Shown piece by piece: positions 1-9,493 of a DNA stretch of 34,845 bases. A model generated the notes under the pieces. That model saw only the letters and a program-made list of their open reading frames with translations. It did no database searches and had not been told where the DNA came from. Each line of letters begins with the position of its first letter. The first letter of the stretch is position 1. The position numbers and the translations under genes are program-made. Source of the stretch: Pararhodobacter sp. SW119 (GTDB taxonomy: Bacteria > Pseudomonadota > Alphaproteobacteria > Rhodobacterales > Rhodobacteraceae); NCBI RefSeq assembly GCF_017811755.1, contig NZ_JADDJF010000035.1, forward strand, positions 1 to 34,845. Reading direction: 5' to 3'.

Positions 1-278
1 AAAAACCTTTTGCGTTAACCGCAACGAAACTTTCGGCAGAGACCCTGAAAGGGCCGTCAGCGGGTCGAGTCGAAGCGCGTGGGACCGGGCGCAATCGGCC
101 GCGCGCGGTGGGATTTAAGGCCCAATCGCACCGCGAACCCCCTGCCCTGCGAGCCGCATGACGCCGTTGCCGGGACGTTCGGGGGCTGTTCGGGATTGGT
201 CCGCGGGTTGCGCGCGCCGGCTGATACGGGGCGCGGTCCATGACCCGGGTCCCGCGCCGAGGGGCATTTCCGGGGTGC

Positions 279-333
279 TGGCAAGCGTATGGCAGGCGTA
301 TGGCAAACGTATGGCAGAGGGCTGGCAGCTTGC
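279..333 (+). repeat. 11-bp tandem repeat array, copy 1
   Basis: Five head-to-tail 11-bp units beginning with TGGCA. The first three read TGGCAAGCGTA, TGGCAGGCGTA and TGGCAAACGTA; the fourth and fifth keep TGGCA but diverge in the last six bases. The same array type occurs at 14390-14438 and, inverted, at 25434-25499. The flank GGGTGC just before the array is shared with copy 2. Confidence 0.9.
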
Positions 334-464
334 CGGCGATAAGGGGTGTGACCGAAGCGTCTTTTGGCTTCTTCATCGTCGCAGGGATCCCCGCACGGCG
401 CGGCGCGCGGGCATCGCGGGGTGATTATGTCGCGGGTTTTACCGGCGGCTCACGCAATCGCCAC

Positions 465-493
465 TTGAACCCTTGCCTGCGCTGGACTTAGCT
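465..493 (+). promoter_or_regulatory. Candidate sigma-70 promoter for yejA
   Basis: TTGAAC at 465-470 and TTAGCT at 488-493 are separated by 17 bp, about 47 bp before the yejA start. The -35 fits well and the -10 poorly, so this is only a candidate. Confidence 0.3.
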
Positions 494-539
494 TTGCGCG
501 GACCATCCGACCACCCATCCCCTGCCGCAGGAGCGCCCG

Positions 540-2495
540 ATGCCATCGATCCCTCGAGACCGCGCCGCGTACCTGATGCGCCCGACCGCCAGGTTCGGTC
601 GATCCCTCGCCGTCGCCGCCACGCTGATCCTGGGCCTGTCCGCCGCGACCGGGTCGAACGCGACGGACGCCACCGGCGAGGCCGCGGAAACGACGGTCGC
701 GCACGGCTATTCGTTCTACGGAGACCTCAAGTATCCCGCGGATTTCGAACACTACGACTACGTCAATCCGGACGCCCCGCGTGGCGGCGAGATTTCCGTC
801 TGGGCGCCAGGAACGTTCGATTCGATGAACCCTTACACCCGCCGGGGTCGGGCTGGGCGTTTTTCGTGGTCGCTTTACGAAAGCCTGCTGGAAAGCACGG
901 GGCCGTTCGGCGACAGCGCGCCGGCGGATGTCTACGGCGAATACTACGGCCTGTTGGCGCATTCGGTCGAGTATCCGCCGTCGAAGGACTGGGTGATCTT
1001 CCACATGCGGCCCGAGGCGCGTTTTTCCGACGGTACCCCGGTGACCGCGCATGACGTGGTCTTCACGCACAACCTGTTCCTTGAACAGGGGTTGCCGTCC
1101 TACGCCGACGCCGTGGGCTACCGCGTGATCGCCGCCGAGGCGCTGGACGACCACACCGTGCGGTACGAATTCCGCGAAGGCATCTCGCGCCGGTCGCTGA
1201 TCGATCAGGTGGGCGCGACCCCGGTCTTTTCCAGGGCATGGTTCGAGGAGACCGGCGCGCGGCTCGATGAATCGCGGCTGGAAACCTCGCCCGGGTCCGG
1301 CCCCTACGTGCTGGACGGGTTCGAGATCAACCGGCGCATCACCTATCGCCGCAACCCCGACTACTGGGGCTGGGACCTGCCGAACAACCAGGGCCGGCAC
1401 AATTTCGACGTGGTGCGGGTGGAGTATTTCGCCGACGACACCGCGGCGTTCGAGGCGTTCAAGACCGGCGAATACACCTTCCGCACCGAGGGGAATTCGC
1501 GGCAGTGGGCGGTGGGCTACGACTTTCCGGCCGTCAGCCGCGGCGATGTGGTCCGCGCCGAGATCCCCGACGGCACGCCGCCCCCGGCCACCGGCTTCGT
1601 CTTCAACCTGGCGCGGCCGATGTTCCAGGATCCCCGGGTGCGCGAGGCGGTCGCGCTGGCCTTCAACTTCGAATGGACCAACCAGCAGTTGCAGCACGGG
1701 CTGATGGCGCAGCGGCATTCGTTCAGCGAGGGGACGCGGCTGGAGGCGGCGGGCCTCCCCGAGGGCGCAGAACTGGAACTGCTGCAGAGCCTGAGCGAGC
1801 AGGTGCCCGAGGAGATGCTGACCGAGCCGGTGGTGCGGGCGCACGAATCCTCGTCCGACCGGTTGCAGGATCGGCGGAACCTGCGTCAGGCAAGCCGTCT
1901 GCTGGAAGAGGCCGGCTGGACCGTCGGCGATGACGGGCGGCGGCGCAATGAAGCCGGCGACGTGATGCGGATCACGCTGCCGTTTTCCTCGGCCTCCTCC
2001 TCGACGCTGGAATCGATCATCGAGACGCTGGTCCAGAACCTGCAGGCGATGGGGGTCGATGCGCGGTCGCAGAAGATCGACCCGGCGCAATACACCCTGC
2101 GCTCGCGCGACCGCGACTACGACATGGTGTTCGACCAGTACATCTCGTTCATGGATGTGGGCACCGGGCTTCTGCAGCGGTTCGGCTGCGAGGCGCGCGA
2201 GGACGTGTTCAACCCGGCCGGCCTGTGCAGCCCCCTGGTCGACGAGGTGATCAACACCGCGCTGATGGCGCCGGGTCCCGAGGAACGCGACGTGGCGCTG
2301 CGCGCGCTGGACCGCGCGCTGCGCTGGGAGCGGTTCATCATTCCCGTCTGGTACAACCCGAACAACTGGGTCGCCTACTGGGATATCTACAACCACCCCG
2401 AGGATCTGCCGGAATTCGCGGTGGGCGCGCTCGATTTCTGGTGGTACGACGCCGAGGCGCACGAGGCACTTCGTGCGACCGGCGCACTCAGGTAA
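540..2495 (+). CDS. yejA: Oligopeptide ABC transporter, periplasmic binding protein (YejA-like)
   Basis: This 651-residue protein is a family 5 extracellular solute-binding protein. It should capture oligopeptides in the periplasm and hand them to the YejBEF membrane complex encoded directly downstream. A signal peptide is visible at about residues 15-42 (positive Arg residues, then a hydrophobic stretch through SLAVAATLILGLSAA). The mature part carries the family pattern: GGEISVWAPGTFDSMNPY near the N-terminus, RFSDGTPVTAHDVVFT in the middle and RYEFREG after it. The start is supported by AGGAG at 529-533, six bases before ATG; Met12 is a possible alternative. Length fits YejA-like proteins, which are longer than OppA/DppA. 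YejABEF of enteric bacteria imports peptides including microcin C; the substrate here is unknown. Confidence 0.9.
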   Translation: MPSIPRDRAAYLMRPTARFGRSLAVAATLILGLSAATGSNATDATGEAAETTVAHGYSFYGDLKYPADFEHYDYVNPDAPRGGEISVWAPGTFDSMNPYTRRGRAGRFSWSLYESLLESTGPFGDSAPADVYGEYYGLLAHSVEYPPSKDWVIFHMRPEARFSDGTPVTAHDVVFTHNLFLEQGLPSYADAVGYRVIAAEALDDHTVRYEFREGISRRSLIDQVGATPVFSRAWFEETGARLDESRLETSPGSGPYVLDGFEINRRITYRRNPDYWGWDLPNNQGRHNFDVVRVEYFADDTAAFEAFKTGEYTFRTEGNSRQWAVGYDFPAVSRGDVVRAEIPDGTPPPATGFVFNLARPMFQDPRVREAVALAFNFEWTNQQLQHGLMAQRHSFSEGTRLEAAGLPEGAELELLQSLSEQVPEEMLTEPVVRAHESSSDRLQDRRNLRQASRLLEEAGWTVGDDGRRRNEAGDVMRITLPFSSASSSTLESIIETLVQNLQAMGVDARSQKIDPAQYTLRSRDRDYDMVFDQYISFMDVGTGLLQRFGCEAREDVFNPAGLCSPLVDEVINTALMAPGPEERDVALRALDRALRWERFIIPVWYNPNNWVAYWDIYNHPEDLPEFAVGALDFWWYDAEAHEALRATGALR

Positions 2496-2501
2496 GGCGG
2501 A

Positions 2502-3593
2502 ATGGGCGCATATATCCTTCGGCGGCTGCTGCTGATCATCCCCACGCTGCTGGGTGTGATGGTGATCAACTTCACGCTGGTGCAGTTCGTCCCCGGCGGA
2601 CCGATCGAGCAGGTGATCGCCCAGATGGAAGGCGCCGGCGACGTCTTCGGCGGCTTCGCCGGATCGGGCGAAGATGCCGGGCGGTCGATGGGCGCCAGCG
2701 AGGAACGCTATATCGGCGCCCGCGGCCTGCCGCCCGAATTCATCGCGCAGCTGGAGCGGGAGTTCGGCTTCGACAAGCCCCCGGTGGAACGCTTCCTGTC
2801 GATGATGTGGAACTATTTCCGCTTCGATTTCGGCGAAAGCTACTTCCGCTCGATCAGCGTCCTCGACCTGATCATCGAGAAAATGCCGGTCTCGATCTCG
2901 CTCGGGCTGTGGTCGACGCTGATCGCCTATGTCATCTCGATCCCGCTGGGCATCCGCAAGGCGGTGAAGGACGGCACACCTTTCGACACCTGGACGAGCG
3001 GCCTGATCATCGTGGGCTACGCGATCCCGGGCTTCCTGTTCGCGATCCTTCTGCTGGTGCTGTTCGCCGGCGGGTCCTACTGGCAGATCTTCCCGGCGCG
3101 CGGACTGACGTCCGAGGCCGAGGTTTGGGACCAGCTGTCGGTCTTCGGCAAGATCCTCGACTATTTCTGGCACATCGCGCTGCCGGTCATCGCGCTGACC
3201 ATCTCCAGCTTCGCGACGCTGACGCTGCTGACCAAGAACAGCTTTCTGGACGAGCTGCGCAAGCAGTACGTGATCACCGCGCGCGCCAAGGGCCAAGTCG
3301 AGCGCAAGGTGCTCTATGGCCACGTCTTCCGCAACGCCATGCTGATCGTCGTGGCGGGGTTTCCCGCGGTGTTCATCGGCGCCTTCTTCGGCGGCTCGCT
3401 GATCATCGAGACGATCTTCTCACTCGACGGGTTGGGGCGGCTCTTCTTCGAGGCGGCGGTGGCGCGGGATTATCCGGTGATCTTCGGCACGCTCTTCATG
3501 TTCACGCTGCTGGGGCTGATCGTCGGCATCATCTCGGACCTGATGTATGTCTGGATCGATCCCCGCATCGACTTCGAGACGCGGGAGACGTGA
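2502..3593 (+). CDS. yejB: Oligopeptide ABC transporter permease (YejB-like)
   Basis: A 363-residue inner-membrane permease of the DppB/OppB family, close to the usual YejB length. It begins with the typical amphipathic start [19 protein letters not shown], followed by a large periplasmic loop (about residues 40-130) and then five further hydrophobic segments. The binding-protein-dependent transport (EAA) loop is visible around residues 245-275, with ITARAKGQ and an HVFRNA segment that contacts the ATPase. It starts 6 bp after yejA with AAGG upstream, and ends 4 bp before yejE, so it belongs to the same transcript. It pairs with YejE to form the channel. Confidence 0.92.
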   Translation: MGAYILRRLLLIIPTLLGVMVINFTLVQFVPGGPIEQVIAQMEGAGDVFGGFAGSGEDAGRSMGASEERYIGARGLPPEFIAQLEREFGFDKPPVERFLSMMWNYFRFDFGESYFRSISVLDLIIEKMPVSISLGLWSTLIAYVISIPLGIRKAVKDGTPFDTWTSGLIIVGYAIPGFLFAILLLVLFAGGSYWQIFPARGLTSEAEVWDQLSVFGKILDYFWHIALPVIALTISSFATLTLLTKNSFLDELRKQYVITARAKGQVERKVLYGHVFRNAMLIVVAGFPAVFIGAFFGGSLIIETIFSLDGLGRLFFEAAVARDYPVIFGTLFMFTLLGLIVGIISDLMYVWIDPRIDFETRET

Positions 3594-3597
3594 GGCG

Positions 3598-4806
3598 ATG
3601 AACGAGCTTCCGCCCCTTCACGCACGTCAGACCGACCCGGCGAGGCCGGCCGGGGCCGCCACGACGCCAGGCGATCCGGCAACGCCGTCGCGCCGCGCCT
3701 GGCTCTCACCGCTCAACCAGCGGCGCTGGCGAAACTTCAAGGCGAACCGGCGCGCGTTCTGGTCGCTGATCATCTTCGGGCTGCTCTATTTCCTCTCGCT
3801 CTTTGCCGAGTTCATCGCCAACGACCGGCCGATCCTGATCAACCACCGGGGCGAGCTGCACTATCCGATCTTCCAGTTCTACCCCGAGACGGCCTTCGGC
3901 GGCGAGTTCCGCACCGAGGCCGTCTACCGCGCCGCCGAGGTGCAGTGCCTGATCCGGACCGGCGGGGCCGAGCTTTGCCTCGACTACCCCGAGGATGCGC
4001 TGGCCGAAGCCACCGCCCAGGGCACGGTCGAGGGCGAGCCGATCACCGAGGGCTGGATGATCTGGCCGCCGATCCGGTCCAGCTACAACACGGTCAACGA
4101 CCTGGGCGGGCCGGCGCCCTCGCCGCCCGACAGCCGGCACTGGCTGGGCACGGACGACACCGCGCGGGACGTCACGGCGCGGATCATCTATGGCTTCCGG
4201 CTGTCGGTCACCTTTGCGCTGGTCGTCGTCGCCGCCGCCTCGCTCATCGGGATTGCGTCGGGCGCGTTGCAGGGCTTCTTCGGGGGGCTGTTGGACCTGT
4301 TCTTCCAGCGACTGATCGAGATCTGGTCCTCGGTCCCGTCGCTTTACGTCATCATCATCGTGGCCGCGATCATTCCCATGAACTTCTGGCTTCTGGCCTT
4401 CCTGATGGTCCTGTTCAGCTGGACGGCGCTGGTGGGCGTCGTGCGGGCAGAATTCCTGCGCGCGCGGAACTTCGAATATGTCCGCGCCGCGAGGGCGCTA
4501 GGGGTATCGAACGCCAGGATCATGTTCCGCCATGTGCTGCCGAACGCGATGGTGGCGACAGTGACGCTGCTGCCGTTCATCGTCACCGGGGCGATTGCCG
4601 GGCTTGCGACGCTGGACTTCCTGGGTTTCGGGATGCCCAGTTCCGCGCCGAGCCTTGGCGAGCTGACGCTGCAGGCCAAGCGGCATCTGCAGGCGACCTG
4701 GCTCGGTTTTTCGGCCTTCTTCACCTTCGCCATCATGCTCAGCCTGTTGGTGTTCATCTTCGAGGGCGTTCGCGATGCCTTCGACCCGCGAAAGACCTTC
4801 CGATGA
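3598..4806 (+). CDS. yejE: Oligopeptide ABC transporter permease (YejE-like)
   Basis: A 402-residue permease of the DppC/OppC type, the second channel subunit of the Yej importer. A cytosolic N-terminal tail of about 45 residues is followed by the conserved SPLNQRRWRNFKANRRAFWS stretch and the first membrane helix. A long periplasmic insertion (about residues 70-175) contains HWLGTDDTARDVTARIIYGFR, the classical DppC-type motif. The EAA loop reads VRAARALGVSNARIMFRHVLPNA. I chose the ATG at 3598 because it follows the yejB stop by 4 bp with GAGGCG upstream; an in-frame ATG at 3547 would lie inside yejB. The gene ends in an ATGA overlap with yejF. Confidence 0.92.
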   Translation: MNELPPLHARQTDPARPAGAATTPGDPATPSRRAWLSPLNQRRWRNFKANRRAFWSLIIFGLLYFLSLFAEFIANDRPILINHRGELHYPIFQFYPETAFGGEFRTEAVYRAAEVQCLIRTGGAELCLDYPEDALAEATAQGTVEGEPITEGWMIWPPIRSSYNTVNDLGGPAPSPPDSRHWLGTDDTARDVTARIIYGFRLSVTFALVVVAAASLIGIASGALQGFFGGLLDLFFQRLIEIWSSVPSLYVIIIVAAIIPMNFWLLAFLMVLFSWTALVGVVRAEFLRARNFEYVRAARALGVSNARIMFRHVLPNAMVATVTLLPFIVTGAIAGLATLDFLGFGMPSSAPSLGELTLQAKRHLQATWLGFSAFFTFAIMLSLLVFIFEGVRDAFDPRKTFR

Positions 4807-6425
4807 GCCTTCTGTCGGTCAAGGACCTGTCGGTGACCTTCCGCCAAGACGGCCGCGCGATCGAGGCGGTGCGCGGCGTCGGCTTCGACATCGAGCCGGG
4901 CGAGACGGTGGCGCTGGTCGGCGAGTCCGGCTCGGGCAAGTCGGTGACGGCGTTGTCGACCGTGGGTCTGCTGCCCGATTCCGCCACCACCTCGGGCTCG
5001 GTCACCTTTGCCGGCGCGCAGATGATCGGCGCCTCCGCCGAGGCGCTGCGCAAGGTGCGCGGCAACGACATCAGCTTCATCTTCCAGGAGCCGATGACCA
5101 GCCTGAACCCGCTCCACACGGTCGAAAAACAGATCCTCGAAAGTCTTGCGCTGCATCAGAAGCTTGACGGCGCGCCGGCGCGGGCGCGGGTGCTGGAACT
5201 GCTCGACAAGGTCGGCATCCGCGACGCCGAAACCCGGCTGAAATCCTATCCGCACCAGCTTTCGGGGGGGCAACGCCAGCGCGTCATGATCGCCATGGCG
5301 CTGGCGAACGAACCGCAATTGCTGGTTGCCGACGAGCCGACAACCGCGCTGGACGTGACCATCCAGGCCCAGATCCTGGAGTTGCTGGCCGACCTCAAGC
5401 GCAAGGAGGGGATGAGCATGCTGTTCATCACCCACGACCTGGGGATCGTGCGGCGCGTCGCGGACCGGGTTTGCGTGATGCAGCACGGGACTATCGTCGA
5501 GCAAGGAAAGACCGACCAGGTCTTCGACGCGCCGCAGCACCCCTATACGCGGATGCTGCTGGCCGCCGAACCGACCGGCCAGCCCGATCCGCTACCGGAC
5601 GCCGCGCCCGATGTCCTGCAGACCGAGGCCTTGCGCGTCTGGTTCCCGGTCCATCGCGGGCTTCTGCGGCGCACGGTGGGTCACATCAAGGCGGTAAATG
5701 GCGCCTCGGTCCGGCTGCGCGCCGGCGAGACGCTGGGCGTGGTCGGCGAATCCGGGTCCGGCAAGACGACGCTTGCCATGGGCATCCTGCGGCTGGTGTC
5801 GTCCGAGGGGCCGATCCTGTTTCTGGGCGAGAACATTGCCGGGCGTTCCTCGCGGCAGTTGCGATCCTTGCGCGCGCAGATGCAGGTCGTCTTCCAGGAC
5901 CCCTATGGCAGCCTCAGCCCGCGGATGACGGTCGAGGAGATCATCGCCGAGGGCCTGGGTGTTCATGGCGTGCCCAAGGGCCACGAGCCCCGGGAACTGG
6001 TCGCCGAGATCATGGACGAGGTCGGGCTCGATCCCGCCACGATGCATCGCTATCCGCACGAATTCTCGGGCGGGCAGCGCCAGCGGATCGCCATCGCCCG
6101 CGCCATGATCCTGCGCCCGAAGCTGGTCGTTCTGGACGAGCCGACCTCGGCGCTGGACATGACGGTGCAGGTGCAGATCGTGGAACTTCTACGCGCGCTC
6201 CAGCGCCGCCACAAGCTGGCCTATATCTTCATCAGCCACGATCTGCGCGTGGTTCGCGCCATGTCGCACCAGATCATGGTGATGAAGGAGGGCGACGTGG
6301 TGGAGGCCGGTCCCGCCGAACGCATCTTCAACGACCCGCAGCAGGCCTACACGAAGGCCCTTCTGGCCGCGGCGTTCGACCTGCGCACGATCGGGCGCAC
6401 CGACGCGCTGGCCACCGAAAGCTAG
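4803..6425 (+). CDS. yejF: Oligopeptide ABC transporter, fused double ATP-binding protein (YejF-like)
   Basis: A 540-residue cytosolic ATPase with two complete ABC domains in one chain, as is usual for YejF. Domain 1 shows Walker A GESGSGKS (about residue 40), signature LSGGQRQRV (about 155) and Walker [13 protein letters not shown]. Domain 2 shows GESGSGKTT (about 315), signature [12 protein letters not shown] (about 420) and [12 protein letters not shown]. Both switch histidines are visible (ITHDLG and ISHDLR). It starts at an ATGA overlap with yejE, so translation is probably coupled. It powers peptide uptake through YejB/YejE. The frame is open far upstream but that part lies on yejE. Confidence 0.94.
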   Translation: MSLLSVKDLSVTFRQDGRAIEAVRGVGFDIEPGETVALVGESGSGKSVTALSTVGLLPDSATTSGSVTFAGAQMIGASAEALRKVRGNDISFIFQEPMTSLNPLHTVEKQILESLALHQKLDGAPARARVLELLDKVGIRDAETRLKSYPHQLSGGQRQRVMIAMALANEPQLLVADEPTTALDVTIQAQILELLADLKRKEGMSMLFITHDLGIVRRVADRVCVMQHGTIVEQGKTDQVFDAPQHPYTRMLLAAEPTGQPDPLPDAAPDVLQTEALRVWFPVHRGLLRRTVGHIKAVNGASVRLRAGETLGVVGESGSGKTTLAMGILRLVSSEGPILFLGENIAGRSSRQLRSLRAQMQVVFQDPYGSLSPRMTVEEIIAEGLGVHGVPKGHEPRELVAEIMDEVGLDPATMHRYPHEFSGGQRQRIAIARAMILRPKLVVLDEPTSALDMTVQVQIVELLRALQRRHKLAYIFISHDLRVVRAMSHQIMVMKEGDVVEAGPAERIFNDPQQAYTKALLAAAFDLRTIGRTDALATES

Positions 6426-6540
6426 GCGCCGTGACGCGCAACTGCGCGCGCAAGGACCACCCTGCCGCGGTCCGGGATCAGAAATCTGCCCGGAGTGCCG
6501 AGACTTGCGTTAGGCTGCGCAGGGCGCATCGGGAGGGAAC

Positions 6541-7584
6541 ATGGCGCAACATCTGCAGAATCCGTGGCGCGGGCGTGGTCTTGCGGGCGCCGCGCTGTTC
6601 CCGCTGACCGAGGCCGGCGGCGTGGCCGGTCTGCTGCAGGACTGCCCGGCCCATGCGCCGACGCCCCTGCGCGATCTGCCGGGACTGGCGGCGCGGCTTG
6701 GCGTTGCGCGGCTGTGGCTGAAGGATGAACGCGCGCGCATGGGGCTGGGCAGCTTCAAGGCGCTTGGCGCCGCCCATGCCATCGCGCGCGAGGCGGCGGC
6801 GACAGGCGCCACGGATCTGCGCCACGCGCTGCGGGGGCGCGTCTATGTCACGGCCAGCGCCGGCAATCACGGCCTGTCGGTGGCGGCCGGCGCGCGGCTC
6901 TTCGGGGCGCGGGCGGTGATCTTCCTGGCCGAGACCGTGCCCGCGAGCTTTGCCATCCGACTGCAAGGCAAGGGGGCCGAGGTGGTGCGCGCAGGCGCGG
7001 ATTATGAGGCCAGCATGCAGGCCGCGGCCGAGGCGGCGCAGGTGCATGGCTGGACCCTGCTGTCGGACAGTTCCTGGCCCGGTTACACAGATCTGCCGCT
7101 GCGGGTGATGGAGGGCTATCTGCAGCTCGCCGCCGAGGCCGCCGCGCAGATCGACCGGCCCCCGAGCCATATCCTGCTGCAGGCCGGTGTCGGCGGGTTG
7201 GCGGCGGCGGTCGCGGCGCATGCGCGTCAGGTCTGGGGGGACGGACCGCGGATCACCGTCGTCGAACCCGAAGCGGCGCCCGCATTGATCGACAGCATCC
7301 GCGCCGGCGAACTGGTCGAGACCAGCGGTCCCGCCTCCTGCATGGGCAGGCTCGACTGCAAGACGCCCTCGCTGATCGCGCTGAACGGGCTGGCGCGCGA
7401 CGCCGATCAATTTGTCACCATCACCGAGGACGCGGCCACGCGCGCGGCGGATCTTCTGGCCGAATTCGGCCTGCCGACAACGCCCTCCGGCGCGGCGGGG
7501 ATCGCGGCGCTGCTGGCAGGGCTGGACCTGCCGGGGGATGCGTGCGTCCTGGCCATTCTCAGCGAAGGGCCGGAAGATGGCTGA
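6541..7584 (+). CDS. PLP-dependent ammonia-lyase/dehydratase (diaminopropionate ammonia-lyase or EutB type)
   Basis: A 347-residue fold-type II PLP enzyme. The PLP lysine is K73 in MGLGSFKALG, a motif like that of diaminopropionate ammonia-lyases; the SAGNHG cofactor loop is at residues 106-111 and a Gly-rich loop AGVGGLAAA lies near residue 196. Such enzymes remove ammonia by beta-elimination from diamino acids or hydroxy-amino acids. The start follows GGGAGG with good spacing. It overlaps the M24 gene by 8 bp, and with the downstream EutA-like gene forms a three-gene unit recalling eutB/eutD/eutA of hydroxyectoine use. The exact substrate cannot be told from sequence: 2,3-diaminopropionate, threo-hydroxy-amino acids and hydroxy-diaminobutyrate are all possible. 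Confidence 0.75.
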   Translation: MAQHLQNPWRGRGLAGAALFPLTEAGGVAGLLQDCPAHAPTPLRDLPGLAARLGVARLWLKDERARMGLGSFKALGAAHAIAREAAATGATDLRHALRGRVYVTASAGNHGLSVAAGARLFGARAVIFLAETVPASFAIRLQGKGAEVVRAGADYEASMQAAAEAAQVHGWTLLSDSSWPGYTDLPLRVMEGYLQLAAEAAAQIDRPPSHILLQAGVGGLAAAVAAHARQVWGDGPRITVVEPEAAPALIDSIRAGELVETSGPASCMGRLDCKTPSLIALNGLARDADQFVTITEDAATRAADLLAEFGLPTTPSGAAGIAALLAGLDLPGDACVLAILSEGPEDG

Positions 7585-8743
7585 GCGGTCGATGATCTTT
7601 CCGGCGGCCGAATATCGCGGGCGGATCTCCCGTCTGCAGGCGGGCATGGCCGCGCAGGGGTTGGCGGCGCTGCTGCTGGCCACGCCGGCCGATGTGTTCT
7701 ACACGACCGGCTTTCTGACCCGCTTCTGGGAAAGCCCGACGCGGCCGTGGTTCGTGGTCCTGCCCGCGGCGGGCGATCCGGTGGCGGTGATCCCCGCGAT
7801 CGGGGCGGAGTTGATGGGCCGGACCTGGATCGGCGACATCCGCACATGGGACGCGCCCGACCCGCGCGACGATGGTGTCAGCCTGCTGGCCGATATGCTG
7901 TCGGCGCTGGTGCCTGAAAAGGAACCGATCGGCCTGCCGATGGGGCTGGAGACGCACCTGCGCATGCCGCTGGCGGATTTCGAAACCCTGCGCGCCCGCC
8001 TTGCGCCCCGCCACTTGGTCGATGCCACCGATTGCGTCCAGCGGGTGCGCGAGATCAAGACCGCGCCCGAAATCGCGAAGATCCGCGAGGCCTGCGCTAT
8101 CGCGGCCCGCGCCTTCGACCGTGTGCCGGACTTCGCGCGGCCGGGGCGGTCGCTGGCGGACGTGTTCCGCGACTTCCAGATTGCGCTGCTGACCGAGGGC
8201 GCGGATTGGGTCAGCTACGTTGCCGGCGGCGCGGGGCCGGACGGATATGGCGACGTCATCTCGCCCGCCGGGCCACAGCCGCTGCGCAGGGGCGATGTGC
8301 TTATGCTGGACACGGGCGCGGTGAAGGACGGCTATTTCTGCGATTTCGACCGCAACTTCGCCATCGGCCGGGCGTCCGAGCCCGCCCGTCGCGCCCATGC
8401 CGCGCTCTGGCAGGCGACCGAGGACACGCTGGCGGCCCTGCGCCCGGGGCTGCGGGCCTGCGATGTGCATCGGTTGCTGAGCGAGGGTCTGCGCCAACGC
8501 GGGATGACGCCGTCCGGCGGGCGGCTTGGGCATGGCTTGGGTGTCACGCTGACCGAATGGCCGTCCTTCACGCCGCTGGATGAGACACCCTTGCGCGAAG
8601 ACATGGTGCTGACGCTGGAGCCGGGCTGCGTGATCGGCGACGGGCGGATCATGGTGCATGAGGAAAACATCGTCCTGCGCGCGGATGGAGCAGAGCTTCT
8701 GTCACCCCGCGCCGCCCCCGAATTGCCTGAGATCCGGCCATGA
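7577..8743 (+). CDS. M24 family metallohydrolase (aminopeptidase P / ectoine hydrolase-like)
   Basis: A 388-residue cytosolic protein with a creatinase-like N-terminal domain (about 1-160) and a pita-bread M24 domain. All five metal ligands expected of an active dinuclear enzyme are visible: D245 (LDTG), D256 (CDFDR), H319 (GHGLG), E348 (LEPG) and E362 (HEEN). It would hydrolyse an imidodipeptide bond or, as in DoeA/EutD, the cyclic amidine of ectoine-type compounds. The start at 7577 gives an 8-bp overlap with the lyase; the frame extends further upstream but only across that gene. Neighbours favour an EutD/DoeA-like role over general peptide turnover, but this is inference. Confidence 0.8.
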   Translation: MAERSMIFPAAEYRGRISRLQAGMAAQGLAALLLATPADVFYTTGFLTRFWESPTRPWFVVLPAAGDPVAVIPAIGAELMGRTWIGDIRTWDAPDPRDDGVSLLADMLSALVPEKEPIGLPMGLETHLRMPLADFETLRARLAPRHLVDATDCVQRVREIKTAPEIAKIREACAIAARAFDRVPDFARPGRSLADVFRDFQIALLTEGADWVSYVAGGAGPDGYGDVISPAGPQPLRRGDVLMLDTGAVKDGYFCDFDRNFAIGRASEPARRAHAALWQATEDTLAALRPGLRACDVHRLLSEGLRQRGMTPSGGRLGHGLGVTLTEWPSFTPLDETPLREDMVLTLEPGCVIGDGRIMVHEENIVLRADGAELLSPRAAPELPEIRP

Positions 8744-9471
8744 CGGTTTTCCCCTATGTCCTGGAGGAGGATCATCTGCCGCGCCTCGGACTGATCGTGC
8801 TGCAGGTCGATGAAACCATCGAGCAGGATTTTCGCCGCCTGTTCCCGCCCGACAGCGTGCGCCTGCATGTCAGCCGCGTGCCGTCCGGGGCGGAACTGAC
8901 GCCCGACACGATCGCGACGATGGAAACCTCACTGCCCGCTGCGGCCAGTCTGCTGCCCGGCCCGTTCGATGTCGTGGGCTATGCCTGCACGTCGGGCACG
9001 ACGCTGATAGGCGCCGAGCGGGTGCGCGAACTGGTCGCGGGGGCGACAAAGACGCGCGCCGTGACCGACCCGCTGAGCGCCGCGCTGGCCCACTGCCGCG
9101 CGCTGCGGCTGGGGCGGATCGGCATCGTCTCGCCCTACATCGCGTCGGTCGCCGAACCGATCCGAGCGGCCTTCGAGGCCGGCGGGGTCGCGGTGCCCGA
9201 CACGCTGTCCTTCGGCGAAGAAATCGAGGCGCGCGTCGCGCGAATCGCGCCTGCGTCCATTTCGGAAGCCGTCCGCGACCTGGCGCGCCGCAACCAGCTG
9301 GACGGGATTTTCCTGTCCTGCACCAATCTGCGCACGCTCGACATCCTCGGCCCGCTGACGCGGGAGTTGGGCCTGCCAGTGCTCAGCTCAAACCAGTGCC
9401 TTGCGTGGCATATGGCGAAGCTGGCGGGGTTGCCGCCGCCACTGGACGGGCAGAAACCGTCGACTGGTTGA
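8740..9471 (+). CDS. Asp/Glu racemase-superfamily protein (EutA / maleate isomerase-like)
   Basis: A 243-residue protein of the Asp/Glu/hydantoin racemase and maleate isomerase superfamily. The two active-site cysteines typical of the group are present: C83 in GYACTSGTT and C194 in FLSCTNLRT. Length fits EutA and arylmalonate decarboxylase-like members. It starts in an ATGA overlap with the M24 gene and is the last gene of the plus-strand run. EutA occurs in ectoine/hydroxyectoine utilisation clusters, where its exact reaction is not settled; here it may isomerise or racemise the product of the two preceding enzymes. It ends 22 bp from the convergent yaiI-type gene, with no clear terminator between. 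Confidence 0.78.
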   Translation: MTVFPYVLEEDHLPRLGLIVLQVDETIEQDFRRLFPPDSVRLHVSRVPSGAELTPDTIATMETSLPAAASLLPGPFDVVGYACTSGTTLIGAERVRELVAGATKTRAVTDPLSAALAHCRALRLGRIGIVSPYIASVAEPIRAAFEAGGVAVPDTLSFGEEIEARVARIAPASISEAVRDLARRNQLDGIFLSCTNLRTLDILGPLTRELGLPVLSSNQCLAWHMAKLAGLPPPLDGQKPSTG

Positions 9472-9493
9472 TCGCGTCCGAAGGCCAGACGCC

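Larger units (their letters stand above)
1..539. other. Upstream intergenic region of the yej operon
   Basis: No convincing gene is visible; the short open frames here lack good start sites and overlap each other. The stretch holds an 11-bp tandem repeat array (279-333), a GC-rich hairpin with 7-bp arms (230-236 with 252-258) and a candidate promoter for the yej operon (465-493). The hairpin has no T-tract, so it is not a typical terminator. Confidence 0.6.

Noticed and set aside
279-333. CRISPR-like or coding interpretation of the 11-bp arrays (translated VWQAYG peptides)
   Set aside because: Units are 11 bp without spacers, so not CRISPR. Unit length is not a multiple of three, so the frame rotates and no peptide repeat is kept, and starts are not supported.
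450-3323. 957-residue open frame on the minus strand
   Set aside because: It is antisense to yejA and yejB, has biased Arg/Gln/His-rich composition typical of shadow frames in high-GC DNA and no recognisable domain.
2225-3601. 458-residue plus-strand frame over yejB
   Set aside because: Overlaps a clear permease gene in another frame and shows only Arg/Gly-rich low complexity.
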